IMG/VR virus record: IMGVR_UViG_3300006874_000018
Location: 1-50,025 of that record
From: a virus
Direction: 5' to 3' (one strand)
Length of the DNA stretch: 50,025 bases
In this document: positions 8,801-18,462 of the stretch, in pieces
Layout: each line of letters starts with the position of its first letter
Numbering within the stretch: the first letter of the stretch is position 1
Made by a program: the position numbers and the translations under genes
Notes under the pieces: generated by a model
Database searches by the model: none
What the model was told of the DNA's origin: nothing
What the model saw: only the letters and a program-made list of their open reading frames with translations

Positions 8801-10622
8801 AAAACTTTTAACGGAGTGTGACTATTTTGAAATGATGAACGAAGAAACCCCAAGGGTATATCAAGGGATAACGGAAAAAATAAAACATTTCCAACCCGCA
8901 TTCCATTCTATTACTCCTGAAGGTTTAAACAGTCGACTTACTTTTTTACAACAGTGTTTAAGACCGGGAGATACAATACCTGTAATCGGTGAAGACGGAA
9001 AACCAAGAAAAGGTGATGTTAAAAACACTGCGTTTGGTAGTCCACCAATATGTGTATTGAGAATTGGTGACTTCTACCACACTAAGATTGCTATTAACCA
9101 AATAGGTATTAACTATGAACCGTTAACTTTTGACTTAAACCCTGAAGGTATAGGAGTCCAACCTATGATTGCGGACATTAACATGTCGTTTTATTTTATA
9201 GGGGGTCACGGGTTAAAAGAACCTGTATCGAGATTACAAAACGCGTTATCATTTAATTATTACGGTAATACTGAAGTTTATGACGACAGGGCAATAGATA
9301 CTGAACCAAGAAAAGAACTTACTGAAGAGGATATAAATCAAATAAATAATTTGACTGACTCACCGTTAGGGGACGAACAGGTCCCTGTTGAAGCGGGTGA
9401 CAGTATAGGTGAGGTAACTAGTACTAACCCTAATGGTGACTTCTATACGGGAAATATAAATTACAAGTCTTCGTTTAAAGATTATATTAATAAGTCTCAA
9501 ACATATACTCAAAATATTATCAATACCTTAGAAACGATTAATATTAATCAATCTAAAATTGGTTTATATTATTTCACAAAAACAAGAAAATATACTGACG
9601 GTTTAATAACAGGTTATTTAGACGGTAACAATACACTATCAACTAATATATTTGGTAAACCTGAAAACATACCAAATCTAACTATAGACTTATCTGAAAA
9701 ACTTTTACAAGATGTTACTGATGAAACAAATCCGTTTTTAAGTAACATAGGTAACCAAAATTTTGTTAGTACTGACATTAAAAAATTTAAGAAAAACTTA
9801 AGGTCATATATTACAAATAAAATAAATGTATTTCCTGAATATTTTAATAATAGTTTTTTTGATTTAATTACTAATCAGATGGACTTAATTAGAATGATAG
9901 ATGAATTTAATTTGATAACCACAAATACTGATGGGTTTAGACTTAAATCAGGTAGAAACGTTATTTTAGATTTAACAGGGACAACAGATGTAGATGTATC
10001 GTCGACACAATCAAATACAAATGAAGAATTGATTGCTGATATACAAACGGTTGGATTTGATTTACAGACTTTCTATGATGAAATATTTGAAGATAACGGA
10101 CTTATACCGTTTAAAGACAATTTATACCAAGGATTTTTAAGTGGAGACTTTGATACAGAACCACAAACAAGATTTTGTACAATTGCTTTTGAAGACATAT
10201 TAAAAGACCCTGAAGAATTTAAATCAACAATTTTAGGGGAAGAACTACAAAGTAAAAATGAATGGGTAAGATATGTAAATGTTATTGTTTACGGAGTACC
10301 TGAAATTCCTACATCATTAAGTTCAATATTTACGTTACAATCTGCGGCGATAGGACAAACAAGCCAAACAGGGTTATTTAAAGTTTATAAAGAATTAGAG
10401 ACTAACTCTAAAGAAAGATTTGACAACTTTAAAAACAGTAATAACGTACAGAAATTTACATTATACCAACCGTTTAACTTAGATAAAGAAAGGAAGTTTA
10501 ATTATACAAGAAAATATCAAGAAGACGCGGACCAAACAAAAGTCGGGTATTTTGATACCACATTTAAATTGGTTAACTCAGGACCACTAAACTCATATAA
10601 TGAAAAATATACACTTAACTAA
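5889..10622 (+). CDS. Large baseplate protein with embedded OmpA-like domain
   Basis: The product has 1577 residues and no overall family that I can name. Residues about 780-880 match the OmpA-like peptidoglycan-binding fold: INITLKGSASAPNSKQYN then KDLSERRIDSVRKYIL, which fits the consensus N..LS.rRa..V..yL and keeps its Arg. The usual GHTD Asp is replaced (GSAS). A Pro-rich hinge, IDPPPPEIPEPEI, follows near residue 925. Residues about 1050-1135 (PPICVLRIGDFYHTKIAINQ, then YEPLTFDLNPEGIGVQPMIA) resemble tube-like inner-baseplate proteins of contractile systems (gp48/gp54 or Afp7 type); this is a pattern-level inference. The stop overlaps the next start as TAATG, so the genes are coupled. 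It probably joins tube to hub and may touch the cell wall during infection. Confidence 0.7.
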   Translation: MPSELTFSATENFRKNLIKRNLPAYKKGYKGDERAGIKEFLLKERIFESNSDIEYSNITEFSQKRAYIQNAYGPDGGYDRSVDIDDVHRKIRIQEEYYTFIASTYTAFNLLTRRNPNGNNGRLREDSDLTRIAAKQLKTQFQYRIGEEVRQQTLGRINLLDALSDPFDAVAIATGNEQVIESDWKISVPDNVVGKGLDFISRISGVYSPYSWIPGNYFNEVVPQSSINQSTNYSTGGEFQERGTLLPQANRKSSEDFLSNTGRGQTKRLFKSLELNVYAPDYTDNSRSFGINPPPGNFYLGSKNSNPTDIISPVDELPINQFGNRVRTPVRGYSELGKEYENKISTNNFKFGLNGTKYLRNNTKTNNSYDAPRLQGGFTWTSIESEKGAGRKATEGGGLGSTDSNYSSNIQSTWEGTTSTKYGFTPGSILDDTQRLIDAADGLSGDKKLQHVGNAISQVSKVFNDGTREMTKGSMVYQYTDNETGEPVGVEYCRVFTKDIPYLTNSDLQKSEGITNQNRRFNYSILDNTFNLNIAPWSNQDSTNIQENKVKKYMFSIENLAWRSSSRKGFTYQDLPVCERGPNGGRIMWFPPYDIKVSEQNSTNWTANEFLGRPEPIYTYNNTTRQGSLSWKIIVDHPSILNDIVKKRLSGKDQQKVNDIVDSFFAGCKKYDINELAEIYPQFTTEEITEIITKTTDVIEYEAWSKEIQSPGEPIITQPVVETYTKQITEEDYRYEFYFDNDIPPKTSSTEPLTTEELYSTSINTYIDRKADYLIEANEPQKESVQNFFEKYITTGDSGFNYIEYKTKILTQKIKEAVDNGARINITLKGSASAPNSKQYNKDLSERRIDSVRKYILSFNGLDKFSDKIKIDSISEGEESVATPGGGDATFNCQDPFDNTQDKTYSARAMACRAVVFDNIEEIDPPPPEIPEPEITETIITDNITGRTPQVIRKYEQEERTRKIITQTIVKKLLTECDYFEMMNEETPRVYQGITEKIKHFQPAFHSITPEGLNSRLTFLQQCLRPGDTIPVIGEDGKPRKGDVKNTAFGSPPICVLRIGDFYHTKIAINQIGINYEPLTFDLNPEGIGVQPMIADINMSFYFIGGHGLKEPVSRLQNALSFNYYGNTEVYDDRAIDTEPRKELTEEDINQINNLTDSPLGDEQVPVEAGDSIGEVTSTNPNGDFYTGNINYKSSFKDYINKSQTYTQNIINTLETININQSKIGLYYFTKTRKYTDGLITGYLDGNNTLSTNIFGKPENIPNLTIDLSEKLLQDVTDETNPFLSNIGNQNFVSTDIKKFKKNLRSYITNKINVFPEYFNNSFFDLITNQMDLIRMIDEFNLITTNTDGFRLKSGRNVILDLTGTTDVDVSSTQSNTNEELIADIQTVGFDLQTFYDEIFEDNGLIPFKDNLYQGFLSGDFDTEPQTRFCTIAFEDILKDPEEFKSTILGEELQSKNEWVRYVNVIVYGVPEIPTSLSSIFTLQSAAIGQTSQTGLFKVYKELETNSKERFDNFKNSNNVQKFTLYQPFNLDKERKFNYTRKYQEDADQTKVGYFDTTFKLVNSGPLNSYNEKYTLN

Positions 10623-10939
10623 TGAGGTACTATAATAGATATCAAGATTTTTTATTAAATGGAAGACAAACCGTTGTACCATTTGTTAGCATACCCTCTA
10701 AACCCACAGACAAAAAATATATATATAAAGTTGGTAGGAGTAGGTTAGATAAAATTAGTTATGAGTTTTATAACACACCGTATTTCGGATGGTTAATATT
10801 GGCGGCTAACCCTAAGTTCGGAGGATTAGAAAATGATATAAATGATGGTGCAGTATTAGTTATACCCTTTCCTTTGGTAAATTCTTTACAAGATTATAAG
10901 AAGGCATTAGATACACATTTCTTCTATTATGGCAGATAA
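10622..10939 (+). CDS. 53: Baseplate wedge protein gp53-like (LysM-like fold)
   Basis: The 105-residue product matches the core of T4 gp53: YKVGRSRLDKISYEFYNTP followed by YFGWLILAANPKFGG, the pattern of a LysM-like domain in which a Tyr-rich helix leads to W.iilaNp. It ends with a conserved-looking VIPFPL segment. T4 gp53 (196 residues) binds the junction of gp6, gp25 and gp7 in each wedge; this copy is shorter and holds mainly the LysM-like core. The ATG overlaps the upstream stop, and its own last 11 bases overlap the next gene, indicating translational coupling. Confidence 0.75.
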   Translation: MRYYNRYQDFLLNGRQTVVPFVSIPSKPTDKKYIYKVGRSRLDKISYEFYNTPYFGWLILAANPKFGGLENDINDGAVLVIPFPLVNSLQDYKKALDTHFFYYGR

Positions 10940-13900
10940 CAAATTTTTTAATAATCAAAACATTTATGTAGAAACAGACTATGACAATATAATAGTTGTA
11001 GACCCAAACAAAGTAGTAGATAGTGATGGCACTGTTTCAGAAAGACTTGTAAATCACGAGGAATTGGTTATGTATGCCGATTTGGAGGCTAAAATCATAC
11101 CAAGGAGTAAATTAGTTATTGGTGAAAATTTTAACGATACTGTTGAAAATATTAGAGTTGGTTCTATTGAAACCGACAAATCTACTGTCATAAATTTTAT
11201 GACACCACAAACACAAGATACAGGACAGGGAGAAGAAAAAAGTAAATTTTTAGACACTTCTTGGACCGACAACTTGACTTTGGGACAAACAAGAAATGGT
11301 GATGTCGATTCACAACTGTTAGGTATAACAAATATTAGTTTAAAAATTAATACGTCATACGCGGCTATTGTCAATATAGAAATGGAAGACGTACAAGGTA
11401 GGGTGTTGTTTGAACAAGGCGAGAATTCACCATATAGTGCGTTCTTTCAACTACCATATCCATTATTCACATTAACTCTAAAAGGTTATTATGGAAAGGC
11501 GATTAGGTATGAGTTGATGTTAAAAGACTTTAACGCTCTTTTTGACCCGACAACAGGAAACTATAAAATATCTACAACTTTTATTTCAAGAAATCACGCA
11601 CTACTATCTGATATACCTATAGATGCTTTATTTGCGTTACCACATATGTACGAAAGAACTGCGGTTATTGGAAATGAAACCACATCTACTGAGAGTACTA
11701 GTGGTACAAAAGAAATAAAAACACAAAAAACCACAAGAGGTTATGACGCGATAAAAAACGCTTATTCAAATTATAAGTCAAAAGGGCTTATCGATGAAGA
11801 TTTTCCTGAATTAACATTAAACCAAATGTTAATGAAATTAGAAAACTTTGAAAGATACGTTATGGAGGCTTATGGGAAAGAGGATATGACCGTATTAAAT
11901 GATATAGAAGAATATAACAATACTATTGAAGAATTTAGAAATTCAATTTACGGATTTATCACAGATAATTGGTCTGCAAAATACATAAATAGAAACGATA
12001 AATATATAAGTACAATCCCTATGGAAGCAATAATCTATGGGATGAAAAAAGAACTTATATCAGGAGAAGACGGGTTACAAAACATAAATAATGCGATAAG
12101 TGAACTCGACTCAATAATAAAAAAATATAACGAAAAACTTAATTCAAATACGACATTTGGTGAAGTAGGTGAATGTGAAATAGGAGGGGAAAAAATAGAC
12201 ACATCACTCTATTCTGAAATAAAAATATCAGACTTATTATACGTTTTTTATGATATGGACACTATAAACTATAGTGAGACATATCAGATAAGAAATAATA
12301 AAATACCAACAGAACAAGAACTTGCCGAATTTGAAACTAAAATTAAGGCAGAGTTCCAAATCGATGGTTATCAAGTAGACGCCAGCACATTAGAAGTAGA
12401 AGATAGTACGCTTAAAAAAACATTTTTTGTTTACGGAGATAGAATAAGTTCCGCAAAATTTAAAAATAAAAGTTTTTTGGGTAAGTTAGAAAAGTTACAA
12501 GAAAAATTTAATAAGTACAAAGAATTAGTTGAAGAAAAATTAGCTAAAGCTTTAGCCGAAAAAATAAAATCACCTGATGTTGGGTTAGGGTTTAATCCGA
12601 CAATAAAAAATGTTATGGCGGTTATATGTGCAAGTGCGGATGGATTTTTAAAACTAATGGACCAAGTTCACGATGACGCGTGGGAACAAAGAAAAAATCC
12701 TATAAGGTTAGGCGCGGTTCTTTCTCCCGAAAAATCGGATGGTGTAGAATCGACAGGTGCAGGTGCATTAATTTTAGGTGTAGATGCTCAATCACAAACA
12801 GAAGAAACTGCGATAGTTTATCCTTGGCCTCAGTATTATATTTCTAGTATGGACGAAGACGGTAATGAACAATTTGAAGATAAATACCCAGGGGACCCTT
12901 CAGAATCTGGTAGAGTAAAATCTTATTTATCGGATGTTTGGCCTGAAGTTAGATTTGTTGAAGAATATATAAAGGCCGCGGTAGAAACCGAAGGTCAGAC
13001 AGTAGATTATGATTTTGAAAATAATTTAAAAAATAATCCATTTAATTCTTGTAACGCGATAGAATTCCCGTTTCAAAACAAACCATATACAGATTTAAAT
13101 ACCGTCCCTTATTTTTATGAAATATATGAAAGAGTTGTGTTAGGCGCCAACTATACAAAACTATATAAAGATAGTGGGTACAGTAATCAAATTTTTTCAG
13201 TACTAAGTGATTTTGAGTACAGTAATATAAAAAAATCAATAAATAGTTCACCCGATTTAATAGACCTATTAAAAAACTTCGCTTTTAGTTACGAAAACTT
13301 TTTAAAATATTTAAAATCCATATCAAATAACGGTATGGGCACTAATTGGAATTTAGTGATAAGAGGAGAATATGTCACGCCATATATTAAAACATACATA
13401 GAAAAAGACTTTGGTATATACAGTTTATCTTATCTTGATGGTGACTCATCTGTAGACGGTAACGTAGAAAGTACAGAAAAATTAAAAACATACCTAAAAA
13501 GTAATATATCAAACGATTTAACTTTTACGGATGGTTATCCGTTTAATAACTTAAATTGGATAAAAAATAACGTTTCTAAGGGTTTTGAAATTAACAACAT
13601 TACCGAAAGTAACGACACAACAAAAATGTTATTTTTTAACGAAGATAAAAAAACAATTTCGTCGTTTAGTGTCGACGATGAAAAAAACGACAAAAAACCA
13701 ATAAGTTATTTTAATTGGATTTTAAACTTTAGTAACTCACCGACACAACAAGTTAGTGGTTTATACTCATCATTAGAAAGTATTGGTAACACCTCTTATA
13801 ATACAAATGAATCGGTGATAAATTACTATAATCTAAGAATGCAGAAAGATTTAATATTAACTGAATCTTTTATTGATTATGGGACTAAGTATGATACAAC

Positions 13901-16900
13901 CAAAAATTTTGTAACGAACAAACAAACAACTTCATTATTAAACACACCATATTTTGTAAACGCATTATTAAAAGGGGTTGAAAATGAAAAAAATGAAGTT
14001 AATAACCCATACGTGGCTTTAGGGTATTTGTACTTAAACTCATTACCACTATCTACATTAAGAGAAAAATTTAAATCATTTAAAGAAAACATATTAACAG
14101 AAGAAAATTACATCTTTGCCACTTTAAATAAATTTTCTGCAATACACAAATTACCATATCATTTCATATTAAAATACGGTTCAATCTGGCATCGTTACAA
14201 ACAACATAAGATTAATGGTGTTGATATACTTGACGATGTATGGAAGGACTTTGATTACAAAAACGCTTATGACCCGTTAAGTAATAACACATCAAAACAA
14301 TATACATTTAACAATTATAATAATTCACCTGTCACCATAAAACAATATGAACAGATTACAGATACGGTACAAATTTCATTAGGAAGCGACTATATCACAG
14401 GAGAAGAATTGTTTGATACAGTAACATACCAAGTAGATAGAATTAATAATGGATTTTACCCAAAAGTCATTAATGATGTATATTATTACTTTACAACAAA
14501 AGATATTTTTACTTCTTATAATTCTAACGAAATACAAGCAGCACAAACAAATAAAAAATTAAAAATCGGTAATTCTGCAAAAGGAAACATTAACCAAAAT
14601 GCGGGTAAATATTTGATGAATAGTTGGTCACAATACTTCGAAGTAAAAGGTAACCACGATTTTAGAGAATACTCACAAGACAAAATATTAATCGTACCGT
14701 CTTTTGGTGATGTAAAGTTTAATCAAACTAAATTTGAATGCTTTAATAATTTAGGTGAACACGAACAAAATATAATAACAAACCCGTCAATTTATAATGG
14801 TAGCGTAAGGTCACTATGGTCATCACCAAATTATGGATATTTTTCTAATGATATGGTAGATAAACCAACACCGTCACAATATATAAAATATGTTAACCCA
14901 CAGACAGGTAATGAACAAGCTTTCAATCTAGGTAACGACACTACCATGACATATTCATCAATTGATGATATTTTTGGAGTATTTACTAAAGAAATGTTGG
15001 ATGTTTTTGAAACACATTTCTTAAATTTTTGTGAAGTAGAAAACAAGTTTAACCCTGATATTGTTAATAGAGGTTTAACAACTTTTGAAGAATTTTTAAA
15101 CAGTTATGAAGTTAAATCACAATATGGTGGCAACTCAGTTCCTGAAGATGAAAAAGTAAAATGGAGAGCGGTCTACGAAAATCAAGAATCTACATTAAAC
15201 GGTATTAGTATTAATCAATATTACATTAACTTAAAAAATGTAATGAAGTCGTTGTTGATGGTAGACAAACCAACACTTACTAATAACATGGATGTGGATT
15301 TGAATTTGATTAGTAAATCACAATCTAATTCGTTTATAAAATACCATACTGAATTATTAACATTAAAAGATATTGTTTTAAAAATAGGTAATCCTGGTAA
15401 ATACAATAAAAAAGTGTATAACTCATTAACCACAGAAAAAATTACTGACCCATATGATTTTGGTATCTATGTAAACGGTTCATTACCTACAAACGGAGGT
15501 TCTACCACACTTACGGATAGTAAAACAAATTATCCTAAAGCTTGGGATGCGATGTATGAATACGTTGGAGAATTTAGTGAAGACGGTTTTAAATATTCAG
15601 ATGACGGTTCTTATTTAACTGACTTCTTCGTTGATATGGGTATAGAGTTTACTGAAAGTAATGTTAGTCTTTTGTCCTCTTTAATTAAAATTTACGCATC
15701 CAAAAAATCAGAAGATAGTGGGTTTAATAAAACAAAATTCGTTTCAGAGATTAATGATTTTGTCACAAAACAAGAAAAGTTCCAAGAGGATATTTTAAAT
15801 CAAATGTTTATAAAACTGAACAGAGATTTACCATCATCGTCTATAACCGAAGACAGTGTTAATGTATCAAAAATAGACGGAAATGTAACAAAACTTGAAC
15901 TATGGAAAAGTTTTCAAACTATGAATGATAAATGGATTTCAGGACAGGACTTTAAAAATAGAACAATCTTTGAAGACTTTTTATTTATGGATAGGGCTAA
16001 CAGACCTGTTGGAGATAAAGTAGTTGTAAATATATCAGAATTAGAAGGGTTTATAACCGGTAGAAGTAAAAAAATGTCAGTATATGGACTAATAGGTTTA
16101 ATATATGAAGAAAACAATTTTACATTTATACCCACACCAGCTTATACGAATTTTTATGGTAGAGACGAAAGAGTTAAAGCGGGAGAGCCCGTACCACAAG
16201 ATATACCAAACGACTTGTTCGGTACGTTTATGGAAGTAGACACAAGGGATAGTAGACCTCGAATGTTAGGGATATATGTTGGTGAACCATCGGTAAACGC
16301 CGCTATGGGGCAGAACCCTAATGTAAGAAGGGGGGACGACTCATTTGATATAACAAACCCTTCAACATGTCCCTTAAGGGAAAACCAAGAAAATAAAGAA
16401 AACTTTTCAGAAAGTAATCGATGTGTTGGATTCCAAGTTGATTTTGGAAAAAGAAACCAAGGGGTGTTTAATTCAATATCTATAGATATGAATCAACACA
16501 AAAACATAGGACCGACGTTCCAAGTTCTTGCTGGATTAGGTCAACAAGCTTCAGGTCAGCAAGTTGCACAACAATCACAATCATTATATAATTTTTATAG
16601 AACACGTTCATATACGTGTCAAGTACAATCTATGGGTAATGTTATGATACAGCCTACGATGTATTTTAATTTAACTAATATTCCATTATTTTATGGGCCG
16701 TATATGATAATGAATGTTGCACATAATATTAGTAACAGAGGTTTTGTTACAAACTTTAGTGGAATAAGAATACCTAAATATTCTCTATCACCACCGGATA
16801 AATTAGTAGTTAGTATAAACAAGGAAATATTAAAATCGTACCAAAAGAAATTAAGACAAGTAGAAGATAATATAACTACCGCAACGACAAGTAATACAAT

Positions 16901-17543
16901 CGCATTATCTGATTTAACAAAAATAAAACAAGGTTCAACTGAAAAGTGTCAGTCGTTAACCGCATATTCAGATAAAGACTTTGTTGATTTAGTTAAAACA
17001 GAAATTAGGGCACAAGATGTAATAAATTATCTTAATACAAAAAGTTTTGAAAGTGATAAAATTAAAACATTTATATATGGTGTATCTACACAAAATAAAG
17101 CGTTAAGAGAAGGGTGCTATAACTATAATGTTGTTGATTTACCAACAAATAGGTTAGTTAAACCTAATAACAGGTCTGATTTTTTCTTAAAACAAACTTG
17201 TGTAGAGAACGGCTCATTAATAATACCGATAGCGTCATTTAACAGTTTAGAAAATTCGTTGGACTTCATGTACGCATCATTTAATGGTATGAGTAATTTT
17301 ACCGAGTCACTATTTAACCATGTCCAAAGTGTGTCCGTTGGCTCTACTGAACGTATAACAGCAAAAACACTTGCGGTTCTTTATATATGGAAAATATATG
17401 ATTTAGAAAGTAATTTATCTGGTACTGCTAGTAGTGTTTATGATGAAGTAACTGCAAAAATAACAAGTAATAGTGAATACGAAAAAGAATACAAAGAATG
17501 GTTAGAAATATTTACATCAGTGATTAGTAGAGGTGGTATTTGA
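10929..17543 (+). CDS. Giant baseplate hub-like structural protein
   Basis: The product has 2204 residues and is the largest in the window. I recognise no full-length family. Residues about 115-235 form a dense beta region ending FFQLPYPLFTLTLKGYYGKA and YELMLKDFNALFDPTTGNYK. Residues about 1890-1955 (TCQVQSMGNVMIQPTMYFN then FYGPYMIMNVAHNISNRGF) resemble the end of hub proteins of the gp27/gpD type, where a strand pair with G.Y.I..v.H is common. The last 190 residues form a separate helical region. Position after gp53 and before a small-gene cluster fits a hub role. The middle (residues 300-1700) is Asn, Lys and Tyr rich with no motif I can name. The start overlaps the gp53 gene by 11 bases. 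Confidence 0.65.
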   Translation: MADNKFFNNQNIYVETDYDNIIVVDPNKVVDSDGTVSERLVNHEELVMYADLEAKIIPRSKLVIGENFNDTVENIRVGSIETDKSTVINFMTPQTQDTGQGEEKSKFLDTSWTDNLTLGQTRNGDVDSQLLGITNISLKINTSYAAIVNIEMEDVQGRVLFEQGENSPYSAFFQLPYPLFTLTLKGYYGKAIRYELMLKDFNALFDPTTGNYKISTTFISRNHALLSDIPIDALFALPHMYERTAVIGNETTSTESTSGTKEIKTQKTTRGYDAIKNAYSNYKSKGLIDEDFPELTLNQMLMKLENFERYVMEAYGKEDMTVLNDIEEYNNTIEEFRNSIYGFITDNWSAKYINRNDKYISTIPMEAIIYGMKKELISGEDGLQNINNAISELDSIIKKYNEKLNSNTTFGEVGECEIGGEKIDTSLYSEIKISDLLYVFYDMDTINYSETYQIRNNKIPTEQELAEFETKIKAEFQIDGYQVDASTLEVEDSTLKKTFFVYGDRISSAKFKNKSFLGKLEKLQEKFNKYKELVEEKLAKALAEKIKSPDVGLGFNPTIKNVMAVICASADGFLKLMDQVHDDAWEQRKNPIRLGAVLSPEKSDGVESTGAGALILGVDAQSQTEETAIVYPWPQYYISSMDEDGNEQFEDKYPGDPSESGRVKSYLSDVWPEVRFVEEYIKAAVETEGQTVDYDFENNLKNNPFNSCNAIEFPFQNKPYTDLNTVPYFYEIYERVVLGANYTKLYKDSGYSNQIFSVLSDFEYSNIKKSINSSPDLIDLLKNFAFSYENFLKYLKSISNNGMGTNWNLVIRGEYVTPYIKTYIEKDFGIYSLSYLDGDSSVDGNVESTEKLKTYLKSNISNDLTFTDGYPFNNLNWIKNNVSKGFEINNITESNDTTKMLFFNEDKKTISSFSVDDEKNDKKPISYFNWILNFSNSPTQQVSGLYSSLESIGNTSYNTNESVINYYNLRMQKDLILTESFIDYGTKYDTTKNFVTNKQTTSLLNTPYFVNALLKGVENEKNEVNNPYVALGYLYLNSLPLSTLREKFKSFKENILTEENYIFATLNKFSAIHKLPYHFILKYGSIWHRYKQHKINGVDILDDVWKDFDYKNAYDPLSNNTSKQYTFNNYNNSPVTIKQYEQITDTVQISLGSDYITGEELFDTVTYQVDRINNGFYPKVINDVYYYFTTKDIFTSYNSNEIQAAQTNKKLKIGNSAKGNINQNAGKYLMNSWSQYFEVKGNHDFREYSQDKILIVPSFGDVKFNQTKFECFNNLGEHEQNIITNPSIYNGSVRSLWSSPNYGYFSNDMVDKPTPSQYIKYVNPQTGNEQAFNLGNDTTMTYSSIDDIFGVFTKEMLDVFETHFLNFCEVENKFNPDIVNRGLTTFEEFLNSYEVKSQYGGNSVPEDEKVKWRAVYENQESTLNGISINQYYINLKNVMKSLLMVDKPTLTNNMDVDLNLISKSQSNSFIKYHTELLTLKDIVLKIGNPGKYNKKVYNSLTTEKITDPYDFGIYVNGSLPTNGGSTTLTDSKTNYPKAWDAMYEYVGEFSEDGFKYSDDGSYLTDFFVDMGIEFTESNVSLLSSLIKIYASKKSEDSGFNKTKFVSEINDFVTKQEKFQEDILNQMFIKLNRDLPSSSITEDSVNVSKIDGNVTKLELWKSFQTMNDKWISGQDFKNRTIFEDFLFMDRANRPVGDKVVVNISELEGFITGRSKKMSVYGLIGLIYEENNFTFIPTPAYTNFYGRDERVKAGEPVPQDIPNDLFGTFMEVDTRDSRPRMLGIYVGEPSVNAAMGQNPNVRRGDDSFDITNPSTCPLRENQENKENFSESNRCVGFQVDFGKRNQGVFNSISIDMNQHKNIGPTFQVLAGLGQQASGQQVAQQSQSLYNFYRTRSYTCQVQSMGNVMIQPTMYFNLTNIPLFYGPYMIMNVAHNISNRGFVTNFSGIRIPKYSLSPPDKLVVSINKEILKSYQKKLRQVEDNITTATTSNTIALSDLTKIKQGSTEKCQSLTAYSDKDFVDLVKTEIRAQDVINYLNTKSFESDKIKTFIYGVSTQNKALREGCYNYNVVDLPTNRLVKPNNRSDFFLKQTCVENGSLIIPIASFNSLENSLDFMYASFNGMSNFTESLFNHVQSVSVGSTERITAKTLAVLYIWKIYDLESNLSGTASSVYDEVTAKITSNSEYEKEYKEWLEIFTSVISRGGI

Positions 17544-17562
17544 ATATTCACTATGATTAACA

Positions 17563-17570
17563 TATTTATA
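17563..17570 (+). promoter_or_regulatory. Candidate late-promoter octamer TATTTATA before small-gene cluster
   Basis: The octamer, within ATATTTATATA, ends 13 bases before the ATG of the 74-residue gene in a 40-base gap. An A-rich run follows. Confidence 0.45.
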
Positions 17571-17583
17571 TAAAAAAAGAGTT

Positions 17584-17808
17584 ATGAATATAAAAAATTT
17601 ATTGGACACTTATTTACAAAAAGATACAAGACTAACTGAAACCGACAGAGGTAACGGTTATAAAGAAGTATGCGATTTAGACACCGGAGACTGTTATACT
17701 GTCAGAATGAGAGACGGTCTAATAGAAAGAGTTGACAACACGATGAATTTAAATAAAACTCTTAGAGTTGAAACACCTACAGGTATTAAAACACTATTAA
17801 ACGGTTAA
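17584..17808 (+). CDS. Small 74-residue protein of unknown function
   Basis: The product starts MNIKNLLDTYLQKDTRLTET and contains a compact central beta-like segment (KEVCDLDTGDCYTVRMRDGL) with two Cys five residues apart. It has no signal peptide or membrane segment. It is the first gene after an octamer promoter candidate and is followed 12 bases later by the acidic 213-residue gene, so the two and the lipoprotein gene probably form one unit. Size and position would suit a minor virion or assembly protein, but I do not recognise it. Confidence 0.65.
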   Translation: MNIKNLLDTYLQKDTRLTETDRGNGYKEVCDLDTGDCYTVRMRDGLIERVDNTMNLNKTLRVETPTGIKTLLNG

Positions 17809-17820
17809 ATTTTTATTAAA

Positions 17821-18462
17821 ATGTCATTAGAGAAAAAACTATTAGAAGAGGTAAAAAGATATAAAAATATAAATAATTATATCCAAGAACAGGACGAGTT
17901 ACCACCATTACCTGATGAGGAAGGTGGTGAGGAAACTACAGACGATTTAACAACAACACCTGAAGATAATGCAGGTGCGGAAGAAGTACCAGAGCCTGTA
18001 GATATCGAAACAGACCCCGATGTTGAAGTAGTTGGAGATGAAGGTACTACTGATGAAGTGTCAGATGACGGTACTGAAGAACTTGACGTTACTGAACTGG
18101 TTACAACACAAAAAGATATTTCAGATAAACAAGACGAGTATATGGAAGGAATGTTCAGTAAGTTAGAAGATTTAACAACCAAATTAGGTGAGATGGATAC
18201 TATTTTAAATAAGATTAATGATTTAGAACAAAAAGTAGAAAAATACAGACAAAAATCACCTGAAGAAAAATTACAATTAAGAAGTTTAGATAGTTATCCA
18301 TTTAATCAAAAATTAAGTGATTTCTTTGTGGATAAGCAAGATGAGTTTGAAAAGACAGGTAAAAATGAGTATGTCTTAACTAGTGATGAGGTTGAAAATT
18401 ATTCAGACGGTGATATAAAAAAATCTTTTGATAGGCCATTTGAAGATGAAGAGCGTTTATAA
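17821..18462 (+). CDS. Acidic coiled-coil protein of unknown function
   Basis: The 213-residue product has three parts. A short basic N-terminus (LEKKLLEEVKRYKNINNYIQ) is followed at residues 24-95 by a very acidic, Pro/Thr-rich and probably disordered stretch. Residues about 100-150 form a likely coiled coil (KLEDLTTKLGEMDTILNKIN then DLEQKVEKYR). The C-terminal 60 residues look folded (LRSLDSYPFNQKLSDFF). Such an architecture is seen in phage scaffold or virion accessory proteins, but no family is evident. The gene end overlaps the start of the lipoprotein gene by 17 bases. Confidence 0.7.
   Translation: MSLEKKLLEEVKRYKNINNYIQEQDELPPLPDEEGGEETTDDLTTTPEDNAGAEEVPEPVDIETDPDVEVVGDEGTTDEVSDDGTEELDVTELVTTQKDISDKQDEYMEGMFSKLEDLTTKLGEMDTILNKINDLEQKVEKYRQKSPEEKLQLRSLDSYPFNQKLSDFFVDKQDEFEKTGKNEYVLTSDEVENYSDGDIKKSFDRPFEDEERL

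Noticed and set aside
18428-18445. Upstream TTG start for the lipoprotein gene
   Set aside because: It would add MIGHLK before a complete signal peptide; the ATG at 18446 gives a standard lipoprotein N-terminus.
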